A stretch of DNA of 64,000 nucleotides from Pachyseris speciosa. Lineage: Eukaryota > Cnidaria > Anthozoa > Scleractinia > Pachyseridae. Made by a program: the position numbers and the translations under genes. The notes below the pieces were generated by a model. The model was given only the letters and a program-made list of their open reading frames with translations, ran no database searches and was not told the origin of the DNA. Positions 1 to 15,200 of the stretch are shown here, one piece after another. Where the stretch lies: positions 607,501 through 671,500 of the forward strand of contig JAEMWC010000132.1 in the NCBI GenBank assembly GCA_016490735.1, written 5' to 3'. Each line of letters begins with the position of its first letter. Within the stretch, counting starts at the first letter, position 1.

Positions 1-243
1 TGTCGCCAAGATTTTCTTGCGTGCAAACACCGTGTCCACTGCAGTTTCCGAGATACGCACAATCTGCTACGTCACTACAATTCACACCCTGGAATCCTGG
101 GTAACATCGACAAGAGTCACGTGACATACATTCGCCCTGACCTGAGCACTGGTTCGCGGATGCGCAGTTAGGAACAGCGCAGCTGACCCCTGCCCATCCT
201 GAATTGCAGTCGCATTTGTAAAGAGCTACACACTTCCCATGAC
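1..243 (-). CDS. Exon 38: EGF-like repeats, partial at the left edge
   Basis: It reads HGKCVALYKCDCNSGWAGVS, then CAVPNCASANQCSGQGECMS and CRCYPGFQGVNCSDVADCAY, with further EGF starting CSGHGVCTQENLGD. Acceptor AATTACAG in phase 1. The frame is still open at base 1, so the exon and the gene continue to the left. Confidence 0.92.
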
Positions 244-3200
244 CTGTAATTTAAAAACGATTGGTACAAATCTTTTAATTCTTAACTAAATAATCGAAAA
301 ATTATGTAGGATGCGTTCGCAAAGGACAAAAACAGAAGATCTACTCAACAGGTCTTACCTAGACGCTCACAACATACAGAAAGGTTCAGAAGTTTTGAAA
401 CTAGGGTGAACGATATGATGAACTTGTCAATGTTATGTATTTGTACAATCGAGTATCTCTTATTTGAGTAAATACAGTCGAACAACGATTATCCGGACTT
501 GCTGAGACTGGAGTAAATATAGTCCGGATGATCGAAAATATGAATATTAATTAGACGAAACAAAAATTAAATAATTTGGAATCGGAATTTAATGGGATAG
601 AGTACTATATAGTACAAATGAACTTCATGCAAAAACTTGGCTTAAAACGTTTGCTCTTTGAAAGGAAACAAACCTTTTACATATTACCGTAATCTAAACC
701 TAATAAACTAAATAATGAAAAAATAATTCAAAATGAATGTTTCTAGGAATCTTCTTCGTGCCTTGTTAACATTCATGAAAAATCTGGGACCAGACGAAAT
801 GGTCCTGATAATCGATGTCTGCATAATCTAGGTTCGACTGTACTATAAAGACTTGATTTGGACGCAAGCATTATTAAACGAAATCCTGTAAGGTGCAATG
901 AAAAGTCGTAGAGGAAATAATTGCTCAGAACTTTCTCCTTAATTATCACAGCCGTTGGCTTACAGATCGCATCTAACAGAGATAGAGACGAGTCTGGTAA
1001 AGGTGGCTTCTTTTTTGGCGTCCATGATACCTGATCTCTCCAATGCAAGATGCAAATTGTCCTCACCTGAGCAACGGTCGAGAGATTCACAAGAGTACTG
1101 GGTACAGTCGTTCCCAGTCCAGTCTTGCTGGCACTTGCACACGTCATAATCGACACAGATTCCTCTTCCAGAGCAGTCAGATACGTTTGCGCATGTGGGG
1201 ACAATGCTGCAATCATCACCTAGTAAAACGATAAATTAATTTCATTACTCGCTAGGAATGTTAAAAGTTGGTTCTAACTTTTCAGTCTATGGATGAAATC
1301 TTAAAGTATCACTGCTCGTAGCTATTAGCCAATACTCTTCGTAGGGTTACTTTTCTACGATCTGCAAATAATTCTCAACAGTATAAGCTCTTCTTTTAAG
1401 GCCATCGTAGTTTGATCAAGAAAATAACATAAAAAATGGTGATAGACATGGTGAAACAACGCATTTTTATACTAAATCTTAATTTTTGCATACTAAGCAA
1501 AATACATTTGTTTCATCATGCCTGTTTGTGTTGTTTTTAATCATTCCTAAACAATTTACGCTTGTAGCTGCAAACGTAGTTCTAAGAATGATCATTTCTC
1601 GTCAATGTGAGTTTTTGTGCAATGTAAGGCATACGTTGCTTTATGAAAAAGTTAACTGCACAAACCCTTATACCAGATCAACAACTTAATTAAGATCACT
1701 TGAATAAAAAGGCTGGATTTAAAGTGCCTTCACAAACACAGAATCAGGAACTCAAAGAATTTTAATCCTTCATCCCCATTGTAACACTGATAACAAATAA
1801 AATGTCTTTGCCTATATAGCCGTCATGACAGCGACAATCATCTGTCCGCCTGCAAATCCCGTTCTTAGGACTGGTACAGTTATTCACATTGTTACAAGTG
1901 GCTGGAATTGAAAAAGACAAAAACAACTAAAATTAAAATTCATCATCTAAAGAAATTAAATAAGTGGAAAAGTACAGTGATTGGTGGAAAAGGGGAGTGC
2001 GTACGTGTGCCTGTTAAATGAGTATTGAATATCTTACATGTTAAATGTGAAATAAACAGCAAACTTAGGGTAATAGAAAATAAATAAAAATATGCATGTT
2101 GCTAGGGTGCTAAAATGGCCAAACATTAGATTGGAAAAAAAAACCTTACTACTTTTATCATTTCGTAACGACTGGTCACGAATATCTTATATGCTGTGTT
2201 TTGCGCGTTTAAATATTGTGACGCTAAAAAGTGCTTCTTAAATGTCATCGTCATCGTCGTCATCATTGCCCTTACCATTGTCGTTGCTACTGCCACTGTT
2301 ATCATCATCATCATCATCCACATCATCAACATCATCATCATCATCATCAACAACAACAACAGGGATGGGGGAGCAGGGATGGCGCAGTGGTGAGAGCACT
2401 CGCCTTCCACCAATGTGGCCCGGGTTCGATTCCCGGACTCGACGTCGTATGTGGGTTGAGTTTGTTGTTGGTTCGATTTCTCTTCTCTTCTCCGTGAGGT
2501 TTTTCCCCGAGTTCTCCGGTTTTCCCCTCTCCACAAAAAATCAACATTTCCAAATTCCAATTTCATCTGCTTGTAAAGCGCATTTGATCATATACACATG
2601 GAAAATGCGCTATATAAGTTCTAAATTATTATCATCATCATCACCAGCACTTAGTCTAAGTGTAACGTCTTCCACCCTAGGCTTATTCCACGTTACTGTA
2701 AACTGACCTTGTTTTTCACAAGTTGCGCCTTCCCAGCCGTCGTCACATTCACAGAAGCCCTTTACACACTTTCCATGCAATGAAGAACAGTTGGTGCAGT
2801 CACCTGATAAAATATGCAAGATAAATTTCGTTAGCATCACTAGTTAGCTGTAGATCATAAAACACTGAGACTGAAGAAATTTTTAACCACCTATCGTTTT
2901 TGCGAATTTTACGCTACGCCATTGGCAAAGATAACCATATTCGAATAACATAACATTTCCCCTGGCCCTGAAAACAATGGCAGCTACTACATATCATTAT
3001 CAGGACCAGTGAAATGAGCAGCTCTTGAGAGATTCCAGTGGCGCCTTTACAGGCTGACGTCCGATCTCACCCCACAGAAGAATTATTAACCCCCATTAGA
3101 CTATGTGATATGTGCGGTATATAAATACATTACCACGATTTTACCAGTTATTTTAAGACCCCGTTTTGTTTTGAACTTGCCCCCGCATAGCACTGAGTTT

Positions 3201-6200
3201 GGTGCGTTACACTCTGAGCTATACAGCCCTTTCTTTTCCCAGTTTCATCTTAATCGTTAATGCACAATGATTCAAGCATGGCTGACAGTGGCCTGATGGG
3301 CTTCATGTACTCACCAAGTTGACAGCTGTCTCCAGACCAGCCAATCATGCACTGACAGGTGGAGTTCACGCATCTGCCCTTTCCTGAACACTGATCAGGA
3401 CAGTCTTTGAGAGAACAGCAGCATAATAATATCGGTAACCAAACTAAATAGCTACCACGATCTTGAATCTCATCGCAGTTTCATCCAGGTCATTTTACAT
3501 AAATTCTACTTTGACTATGTTGCAATTTTGCTTGGTCATTTTCAGTTGCTAAAATTTAGTACTGTTGTTGATCATACTGCAGTGATAGTACCCGTCCCCT
3601 CTCCCACCCCTCCAAAGTAAAGTTAAGGTTTAAAGGTCTCGTAAAGCAGAATTAGTCCATGGACAGCCCGGGATGTTTCAATATTACTTGAGGGAAGGGG
3701 GAGGGGAACTCGAGAGAACTACTAAAGGAGAACAAAGGGGTACCGTTGAGGGTATCAGACTTGTCAATTGATCAGTTTGTTTGTTAGACTTATGTCCTGC
3801 ATTGTAGTTGACATCCTTCTTTTGAATGGTTCTTCTTTGATTTTGCTTTCTACCCACCTTGTTGTAGAGTCTCTTGAGTAGTTAGTGACGTGTCATTTGT
3901 TACAGCTACGTCATAGACACAGCTCTGAAGCATCGTCTTTGAAAGTCCAAGCGAAGAGCACGCTCTAATAGCTTTCTAAAGACAACGAAGAAAAAAAGAT
4001 TTCGCAATAAGAAAAATAAATACCACTGTGTAATTATATTTTTTCTCATACATGCCAATCTCGTAAGATCCGTTTGATTGTCGATTTTAGTTATTTTTAT
4101 TTATTAGTTACTTTGTTTGTATGTTTATTTTTGAAAAGTACATATGGCCCGCGCGCCACGAAAAGTTGATAATTCATAGCTGTACATCCTTATTAACCGA
4201 TCCTGTTTTGTTTCAACTACTTCGATTTAAATTTGCATTAAGTTTCTTACAGTGTGTCTTTTAATGAATTAGTAAACTAGTGCAACGTAGTTTCTCTTCA
4301 GCTTCTTCTGTAACTCGTTTCTTTTTCTCCTGAAATGAGGCTACCAGATTTCATTTAGTTTTCTTTCTCCTGGCCCGCCTCGATTAGCTTTCGCTACCTG
4401 CGGTGTCAGGTCTTTTATCAATGTACTCTTAGGAAAACAAGAGGCTACAATTAGCCTAAACTCGGGCTTGCAAAAAACAGTATTGTATCCCTAACTTAGC
4501 GCTAAACAAAAGAATAGAGGGAAGTCTGAGTTTTCTAGGTCTCGTGCTCCGGAGCCGATTATAATAACGTGAAGTGTTTGTTATCTGCGATAAATAGAGG
4601 GTGTAACATTTCAGCGCACTGAACGGCGATAATTTATTTTGTCCACGTTTATTTGACTTTGAAAATTTGTATAGTTTTGAGGGGGTCTGAGTTTTCCAGA
4701 TTAGGAGTGGGGGGGGGGGGGGGGGGTCTGAGTTTTCTAGGTCTGAGGTCTGAGGTCTGAGTTTTCTAGGTCTGAGTTCTCCAGACACCCGATACGGGGA
4801 ACACGGCGGCAATCCATCTGGAGTTAAATTTTGGTCATGTTAAAAGCTTTCTTCTCGCTGTTGAACTTGCAAACATTCGTATAGACACTTCTCTTAACAT
4901 ATTAGTTGTTCAGACTTCAAAGACACAAGGTGAATCGACGTTTTCCGATACGTGACAACAGGCATCATTCTTGCTGTGGATATGACATTTACACTTCCGA
5001 ATCACTCGGCCGTGAAAGGTCAAACTCCCTTTGTCTGTAGTCTCTAATTTTTGGCGCTCCCCTCTCGTCACGTCTCCTCGCAACTTCGCGCGCGCACGTG
5101 CCCCCACAATCCGTCGCCAAAATTAGAGACTACTCGCATTCTACTGAAGCAGACACGAGGAAACACGGCAGTCCATCTGCCGTTAAGTTTACTCATGTTA
5201 AAAACTTTCTTCTCGCCGTTGAACTTCCAAACATTCGCATAGACACTTCTCTTAACATATTGTTTGTTCAGACTTCAAAAGACAAGGTGAATCGACATTT
5301 TCCGATACGTGACAACAGGCATCAATCTGTTAAAAAAATAGTTAGCGCTTGCGCAGAAAGGCCGGAAGTGCACTTTGTGGATGATATTCGACGAAAAAGA
5401 AGAACCGTCGGTAATCTTAGACCCGGGCGACGCGCGAGACGCGCGCAGCCCGAGTAACTATAATCAGTAAAGTTGTCTTGCCTTGTCTTATCTAGAATTC
5501 GGAACATCCGCGGTTTGATATTTTTGAACTGCCTATCAGAACTCTCGTTGCTTACGTCTTGACCACTGATCAAGGACAACAAAAGCTCTGGGAGGAAGAA
5601 TGAGTTTTGCAAAGTGCTTTTATAAGTAAAACATTAAAGTGTATATGACACGAAATTTTTTATTTCATTTTCTGGTAGTTCGACATGTATAAATAACGGT
5701 TTGAGCGTTAAAAATCGGCGAAAAAAAAGTTAAATGCCTCTTTTCGATCAAAATTCGCGCTATTTTTGCCAAAAAATTTGTCACAGCAGCGCGCGGCCAA
5801 AACCTCTGTCACGTGACCTTTGTGACGTCAAGTTGTTTGCAAGATTCTCAACATTCTTCTCCACTTTCCATAGGATCATACGAATTACTTGTATCTGTAT
5901 CGCTAGACATTTTAATGCGTTCAAAGTCTCCAAACACTGCTAAGCAAGCCAAGTAATTCACATGTGTCTTTGCTAACAGCTGAGTATCGTGCAAACAACG
6001 TGACGTCACTTAGTGGAAAAGTCGTCCCCAGTTCCCGACAAAATCTTAAGCTAAAATTTGCCTGTTTTGGAGCCTAAAAATCGCCGAAAAATTTTTTTTA
6101 GACATTTCTAAATCATGAATCCTTTCTTTATGCATATAAATGAAAGAAAAAAGCCAATAAAAAATTTCGTGTCATATACACTTTAATAAAATTGCAATTG

Positions 6201-9200
6201 AATCTTCTCAACCTCATTGGTATTTCATTAACAGAAACCAAAGAGGGTCACAGTATAAATTAGTTACTTTTTGGCTTTGAACTTTAAGTTAGCTTGAGGT
6301 CACGTAGTATGGAGCAAATTGAGTTATTTCGAGATCAAAGTTATCAGCAAGGTTCTTTTGATGCATATATCAACGTGATGTGATGTGATGTTATGTTATG
6401 TGATGTGACACAAAACTTATAGCTTATAGCCAAGAACAGGGAAAAGTGGAGGCAACTCATTTCTGAGCCTATCCCCCTCTTGAGGGGTGGAGGGGGATGG
6501 AAGCCAGAACTAATCTAACTGCCCAATCAGACGACGCATTGTGTGAAGATAATTCATTTTTCAGTTAATCATTATTATTATGCATTGGCGACACTATCTC
6601 AAATTTGATTGGCTAAAAGCACAGCTAATTACTGCTAGCACTGTTATCATTACGTCATACCTACAGACAACAGGTTTTATACGTGTAGAAGTAACGTCAT
6701 ATCTACAGACAATAGGTTTTATACCTGTAGAAGTGACGTCATCTTATAGCGTTTGTTTTGCTGAACGTTTCACCAAAACGGTCTGAGTTCAGTCAAAAGT
6801 TTAATTTTAAGTTTTAAATCATGTTTTGGAGTGGGTTTTGGTAAAATTTTCCTGGAAACTTTTGGACTGCGCTGCAACTTTTAGGTAGCACGTTTAGTTT
6901 GTTGTTCGCGCTCTTGTTTTTACAAACGCTCAAGTTTATGCATCATAAAGAAATTATTGAATTCGTTTTTCGCATTATAGTGAGAATTATCATGGCCTCG
7001 GTTTCTGCTTTTATCCGCCTCAGAATTCGGCGTCGGCAGATAACATAAACCTCAGCCATGATAATTCTCGCTATCATGCTCAACCCATCCAATAAATGTT
7101 AAGTATCTGAGGGAACATTCCATACCGCGACGATAGTTTCATCAATTCCATCCAAAGAGTACACCGGCACAAAGTTTGGGTCGGTGTAGGACGAATCCAT
7201 GACGTCATTATTGTGAAAATTGGACGAGTTCCATGACCACGAGGCTTTGAGTCCGGAATAGTTATGTGCCGCTGTTATACGCCCTGAAGAGAAAAGTACA
7301 ATACATATTACATGGTTTTGCTGGCTGAAAAAAGAAACATTCAAATACTACAAAAATCACGATTCTCTCATTTTGCCTTTTTTTTTCTATGCATAGAATC
7401 GCAATATTTTTTTTGTCGCCCAAACTGATAGCTGTAAAAAGAAAGGTCCCATGTTCTTCTCCAGACTAGTGCTCTTCGACAGATTCAAACAAATATTAAC
7501 GCTCTTCGGGGTGCTGAATGAATGAAAGATGTGATTATTCTACATTGTCACACCCATACTAGGAAAAACAATCCCGAGTATGGTAATTTGGTAATGTATG
7601 GTAATTTGGTAATTTGGTAATGTATTTATACACCGCTCATATCACATAGTCTCATGGCGGTTTACAACACTGCCCGGGGGACTTTACCAGACTAACTGCT
7701 TCCCATTACTCGTTCGGATGTTCTAACACTGAGTTAGAGGAGATTCATGGGAACTAAAGTTAACAATTCAAATGTGGATTAGCGTTGTCTGCACTCTCAT
7801 TGACAACGGTATTCGTCATCACAGTCGTCAAAATGTTGTGGAATCGCGAGTGGCGGCCGAGTGAGTCCACAATATTTTGACCACTGCGAGGACGAATATT
7901 GTTGTCGGTTAGAGTACAGACAACACTAAACCACGTTCCATTTGTTTTGTTTTTATTTTGTTTTTATTTGTTTTTATTTATTTATTTAGTTTTTGTTTTT
8001 GTTTGTTTGTTTTTAACACAATATCAACTTGTCAAAGAAATTGAAAAAGCCATTGCATGAAAAGTTGACGAGAGCAGCTTTTTCTGGACTCTTATCGACA
8101 ACAGAAAATTAGCCAATCAGATTGCGAGATTATAAGCAATTGTGGTAAAAATTCAGATCTAGTGGTTTGCAGAAGGGTTGTGATATGAACCTATTTTAAT
8201 GGCCCAGGTCCCACCTCTCTTCTGTAGCTCCTTGGCAGAACATCTGAGTTAGTACAATGGGAAGGTCATAGGGTCGATCCCTGTTGGAAGACTAGGGCCA
8301 CTTACCATTTACATGATCCACCCGAGTGGAAATTTTAGGTGAAAATATTCAGTGCTGCAGCTTGTCCAATCGCAAAATGGACAATCACAAAATGCAGTAA
8401 TATCAATTGGGAAGCTCATAAAGAAAAGAAAAAGTGCATTGATTAAGCCGATGGCCTATAATTTCTGAAACGTTCCACATGGAATGGTATGTACCATTTC
8501 ATTTTCTAACCAGAATTTCCTGGTTTTCCGTGTAAATGACAAGGACCCTAGAACTCGGGAAAATTTTTTCCTAGCACACGTGTGACAATATAGAATAATT
8601 TCATTTTCAAGTAAGCTTTTATTTAACTGGGTCCCTCATCAACTAAGTATCAAGGCCTTCTGACCGCAGACCGGTTAGCTCAGTGGTAGAGCACCTGACT
8701 ACCGTGCGGGAGGTCGCGGGTTCAAACCCGGCCGGACCAACACTCAGGGTCTTTAAATAATTGAGGAGAAAGTGCTGCCTTTGTAATGACATCTACAAAC
8801 GGTTAGACTTTCTAGTCTTCTTGGATAAGGACGATAAACCGTAGGCCCCGTCTCACAACTCTTCATAATTCTTTGATTCTGTGGGACGTAAAAGAACCAC
8901 TAGGGACGTAACAAAACTCTGGCAGTGACCACCCCTAGTGTCTGTCTTAATTTGATATTGACATTACGGGGGCACTCATAACTAAACTTCATTAATTGTA
9001 AACTGCGTTATAAGCAGTCTGGTAAAGTCCCCGGCCAGTGTTGCAAACCGCCATGAAAGTATGTGATATGAGCGGTATATAAATACACATTACATTACAT
9101 TACATTACATTACATTACATTACATTACATTACATTACATTACTTACAAGACTCAGCAAACTGGATAGGATCATTATACTGTTCTCCATCCGAGCCCCTG

Positions 9201-12200
9201 AGATCATTGGACGGGTCATTATCCATCACTCCACAGAGCCCCTCAGTGTGGCCCTTAAACGCGACTGTCGGTGTAAATAGAACATTCATGTACTGGCGAC
9301 TCATCGCCTGACCGTGCCGCACGTCTGCTGTTACTGTCAGACCTAAGGAAATTGAAAAAATAATTGCCGTTGGGTAGAGTTGTTTCAACGTTGTAATATT
9401 GGTAAAATTGAACACATAATTCATTAACCTCCTTCGCTAGTTGAAAATCCCCCTGAGACAAGTAAGTGAGAATGGCAAACCAGAAAATAGGTTATAAGAG
9501 ATTTAAATGAATCAACCAAGGAGCCAAGAAGAGGAAGAACACGAACCTGATTCAAACTGCAAAGATATCAGAACAATTCCAGATTCATCCACTGCTGAAC
9601 TGAAAGTCTTTTGAATATCCATGACTACAGTCCCGTTATCTAACTTCATCCTCTTTCCGATATGAGCCGTTATGTTCACTAAAATTCCATCAATTCTAGG
9701 AAAAAAAGAGGGAAATGCATTTGAGACGTATAATGGTGGTGCCGATCTGCCGTTTGTTTGCTTTAAAACTGAATAACTTTCTTATGAGCAATATGAATAA
9801 ATAGACCCATTGGGCTTACGCTATGTTGTACCCAATTCAAACCCTTTGGGATTAAAACCTTTTGTTCCAGGTATTTCCATACCATTTAAATATGAATGCT
9901 ACATTATAATGCAAAAGAATCTTAAGCCCAGGGGTTTTGAATTGGGTACAACATTGAGTTCGTCGAATGGGTCTATTGCCTATAGATCTTACGAGTAGTA
10001 TTGTCTTTCCTGTGGTTCTCTTGTGCTGTGTAGAAGGTGTTGACTCAGTGTGAATGGAATTTTCGTATCGTGCTACTTTTTTAAAGGATGTTTTCACTCG
10101 TGAGCGTAAGTTTTCAGGGACAAGAGTGTAAGAATACAGATCGTTAAACGCGGCTGTTCGTCTAAAATCTGCCCAACAGTGCCTTAAGTGCATCATTTGT
10201 TGTTGTGATCAAGGTGAATTTGGCTTTGGAGTAATTGCTTGAAATCCTTAAGCTGTAAAATTTAACAATGATGTTCTTCTAGTGATAGGGGTTTTTATGC
10301 TGTAAAGGGTGGACAAGAAATCTCCCATTCCATGGATATCAGCCCACCTACGTATGATCATTGAATGCTAATGAAGATTACTTTCTCGCAGTACTCTTTA
10401 TTAAGTTCAATAGAAGGGTTTCATCCCCCAGTTCTGTGAATAAAATGCTTAAGTGCCATCGGCGGTGACAAGCCTTCTAAGTTGTACTAGAAATTATCAA
10501 CACTGTATTGGATTTTTCATCGTAGATTGCAATTTTGATCAAAGGAAAATTGAAGACAAGGGGCACAGTTCGCATATTTACCGTAATCTGGGAAATTCTT
10601 GAGCGTCACTTCTGTTGACAGTCATGATTGTTAACACACTCTGCCCCGTCTTTATAGCCACTCCCCCTGTGAGTGAAGCTCGCTGATATGCAAAGTAACG
10701 GAACTGTATTCCAAAGTCACTGAAGATACTCTTACAGCCCCAGAATTCACCAATGCCGTAATAATCGAACTCAATTCCTGTCGAATTAAATATAATGCTT
10801 AATTGTGAGGACATACTGTCGCTTGACTCTCGAACATCGTTGGCAATCTGTATTGCCAAATGGTTGGCGACAATAGCCGTAGCTTGACAGGTTTAATAAT
10901 CACAAGAAGTTGACTGACTAACTGACTGACTGACTCACTAATTGACTGATTGAGTCATTAACTGATTGGTTGTTTGACTGACTGCTGACCCACCAACTAG
11001 TCTACTGATCTATTCACTGCATGACTTCGTGAGTGAGTGACTGACTGACGTAAAATCCAGATTGGTCCTGCAGGTGCTTTTCCACATATACTTCGACGAT
11101 CAACGATTGTTACTTAGCCACTTAAAATTTTGTGTTTGTCTCCGTAATAAGTAAAATTTGCAGCCGAAGCCTTACCGTCTAAAGTCTCAAGATGAGGGTC
11201 GCCCCAGTTCCTCCACGGCCGCCTTGTTTCACAACAGGTCCCAGTCCATCTGACCGAGCAGACACAGCGAGATCCACAGTCTGGCAAAGCAACTGCAGCA
11301 CCGTTTCCTGAGCAGTCCGCTAAAACAAATGTAACAAATAAAGTCGAACTTTAGACCCCGTTCTGGTATAGTTTTTGGAATCTTTTACTTAGAACAAATG
11401 GGAAACTACAATGCAAACACCATGTTCTTTGAAAGATGTAACTTTTCTATCCTGTCACGCACACAGCTGGAAAATTATTCCGGGAAAAATTTCCATCCCA
11501 CGATCGGAAGGGAATCTTATCCACTGTGCCTGTCACTTTAGACACTTCAGGCCGGTTACTTAAGCGGTGGTGTTTAGACGCTGTTTAGTAAGCCGCGTTC
11601 ACTTCAAGCAAAACTAAAACTTCTAAACGCTGTTCAACGTAAACAGTAACAAGAAGAAAAATATCTTAAACGTTTGTCGGTAACTATAAGGAGAATAACG
11701 GTTTTGATCTTAACACTCACACGAGCAAGGCTGTACATCAGGCTGGGAACAACCAGGTCCTTTCCTTCCCACAACACAGTTCGGGTGTTCACCGCATGGC
11801 GGGTGTTCAGGGCATCTGTAGCGATTGTTCACAAAGACAGGCTTCTTGCCTCCTTTACACTCCCTTGAAATAAAGGCACAGAAATAACATGGTTCATCAA
11901 GTAGCAGGTAAGAAAAATTGTTAAATTAATAGAAATTGGAAGAACATTGAGATGCAATAGGGCACATCATTTTGCCATCGATGCTAACAAATATTGAGCT
12001 ATACTTGCCACAAGTCGGCCTCTAGAGTCTCACGGCAGAAAAGCGGAGAGGAGCGAGGTTTTTAGGCCGCGAGGCGGTGGAGTGAGGACGCGAAAAGGCT
12101 GAGCTGCGACGAAGTCACGAGAGGTCGGTTTGTCTCGCTTGAAGGGTTTTTATTTGCGTTTCACGCCAAAATTGAGGAGCGGCGTGAATCACATTTGGAA

Positions 12201-15200
12201 GAAGAGCATCAGTTATCGCTTTCGCAATCGACCCCATGTTTGAATTTCAACCGCAAGTCACGTTTCGTTGCTCATGATTACTTTTGATTGACAACTTTAT
12301 CCCCGAATCTCCAAGGGACCCAAAGATCTAACCTGATTGGTCTAAGAGCAGTGACCCGTTTTGGGGTCGCTAAAATTGGAGCCAATCGAGTATGAAAAGT
12401 TCTTAGTCCCGGGCCATATTAAATAGGACGAAGGACTTTTTAGAAAGTCTAATAGTAAGCAATCAGCCTGACTTGACTTCACTTGACTTGAATAAACTCA
12501 CGGAGGACAATTGCAATTCCCGTCGGGGCCAACTAAACCTTTCTTGCCATCCACACATTCGCAAGGGGGAGGGGTAGTCGGGGCTGGTGTAGTTGGGGAA
12601 CTCGTAGTTCCAGTGTACGGAGTAGTACTTCCTGTATATGGAGTGGTACTTCCGGAATATGGAGTAGTACTTCCGGTTGTGCTAGTTACTGTAGTCTCTG
12701 CAGTCGTTCTCTCAGGCGTTGTAGACTGTGTAGTTGTAGATGGAGGTGTGGTTGGGCAGCCACAGTTATCCTGAAATGATTTATTGAAGACCTTAAAAAA
12801 ATTATCCACGGACAACTTTTCTTTTAAGTCGTTAGCGTTAGGAGAAGCACTCACTCATAACTTAATCAATAGGTCAATCATCAAATCAGTCTATTAACAA
12901 CTGGTTCATGCGTAAGTGTGCGTTCACCGAGATATGAACCACGCGAGAAGTTTGGAGAGCACGAAAGATACGAAAGATTTGCTCTAGGCGTAGTTGAGAG
13001 CAAGTCTAGCTTCTTAAGTGCTCTCAAAACTTCAAAAGTGCTTCATATCTCGACGCATAAACGCACAGCTGACGCGCGAACGAATTGTTTTAGAATATTT
13101 TATTATAATATTTTCAACACAGTAGTTTAAATGTTGTATAACGGAAAGAAATTTCCTCTGCTACGCTTCAATGCGTTGTTTACTTATTTATTTATTTATT
13201 TTGTTCCCAAGAAATATTTCGCTACTCTTCAACAATCTCGTGTAAGATTTCTTTTACTGAAGTTTTCCTTCATTTTTGAATGCAAAATGCCGAAGTCAGT
13301 CGCGGAGAAGCTTTTTCCCGAGGCATTTGTTTGCTGGCGTCATCAGAGTGGACAATGAGAATATGAAGCACGCTCGCACAATTGGATTTAATTGATTAAA
13401 CGTTGGTGGACTGAAATCTATTAGATACTTGGGACCTAAGTTAAGGAACTCTCTTGACGATAATACTAGAACATCAAAGGATCTCAGGACGTTTAAAAAC
13501 TTATCTAAATTTGATCTTGCTGCTTTTTTATGAATATATTGTAAATAGTTTTATCTTTATTATTAGCTTTTAATTCTTTCTTTTTGGTATTGATTTATAT
13601 ATTATCCTTAAGTGTTACAGTTTTTAGATTTATTTACCTCGTTTAAACTAGGACCTTGTGTGCTATGCAATAACCGAGTTTAAATAAAGTTGTTGTTGTT
13701 GTTGTTGTTAAACGAATTGACTAGCTATGTTGTAAAGGATTTCAACGTAAGACAGTCACTTAGTCTTTCAGTTAACGGGTCCACCACCCGGTCAAGAAGT
13801 CCGTCAGTTAGTCTGTCAACTAATCACGGCATCTATTCAGTTAGTTAGCCGATCAGCCTACAAGTTGTTCAGGCAGGAAGTCAGGCAGTCGTTCAATCGA
13901 CCAGTCAGCGAGTTGATCGTTAAAAAACATGAGCGTCCCAATCAGTCAGTTAGTCCTACCGTTCGTCCGCCCCCTCACCCGTCAGCCAGTTATTCACTTA
14001 TTTATTAGTTATTAGTAATACGTCAGTCAATCACTTCACCAATATCAGTCAGTAACTACTTAGTCAGTCAGAGAGTGCGCCGAGGTTGCTTATTTTTCGA
14101 GTTGCATTTCGAGTTGGATTTTCGAGTTGTATTTTCGAGTTAGGATTTTTTTGGCGGGGTTTTCAATAAATTTCCAGTGGTTTTACACAACCTACTTTGT
14201 CAGCGGTGTTGCACATCGTCTTAAGGTCTTTTGAAGATTCAAACTTCGGCAAACGTTTTCACGCGGGGAAAACTCTACTGGATTAAACCCTTCACAACTT
14301 TATTAAGATATGTGCTTGAAAATTTGTTCAGGTCGATCGAAGGTGTGACATGTGAAGTATTTTTCTCACGAAGAGATTTTCCTTGAGACATCGATATCTT
14401 GGTTTTCTTTAGAAGTCTACATTAAATAGGCCTTTTTGAGGTTAACAGAATTTAGTATAACTCTACTAGCGTTCTATCACGAATGCCGTTCTCTGATTGG
14501 CTACGCTACTCGCTATCTATTCTGTGATAGATGGTGAGTAGCGATTGTGAACAAAATGCCGACCGCTTCTTCGCGTTTTCGAAGTGTCTACGAGGAGGAC
14601 TGAGATAACTGACTTGTTTTGTATTGAACGACTAGTAGATTTATACTAAAACAATTAGATTATTCGCTCTCAAATTCTATCCGTGATAGCTGATTCGGGC
14701 TGCGCCCTCATCAGCTATCACGCGATAGAAATCTCGAGCTCATAATCTAATTGTTAAGTATAATTATCTGTAAACGAATATTTGGAGTACAAGATGTAAA
14801 AAAAGCCAAAACTTATGCAGTGTTTGTTTACTGACAGCTGAGTTCAGTGAAGTGTGACCGGAAACACTGTCGGTAGTACAAAGGCCCTGTTAGGGTAAAC
14901 TCCGACAGGCGACACGGCTCTGAAACGGCGACATGAAGGAAATGAAATGACGACGAACGACAAGAAATGGTGACAGCGACAAAATTAAAGTGAAATAGAC
15001 AGCGACATTGACGATTTTAAATAAGACAGCGATTTGATGGCATTCGGGCAGAGGAGAATGTAGAGAATGACTTTGTTTGTTTGTTTGTTTGTTTGTTTGT
15101 TTTTAAACAGTCAGTCTTCAGTTTGGAAACAGACTGACTTACGACTCCTGAATTACGACAACGTATTTTTCGTTGGAGAAACGACCTCAGAAACGTTCCG

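Noticed and set aside
8665..8745. Genuine tRNA gene
   Set aside because: A and B boxes are present, but the head continues into a SINE body with an ATTAC tail. The same applies to 2370, 47709, 47952 and 50790.
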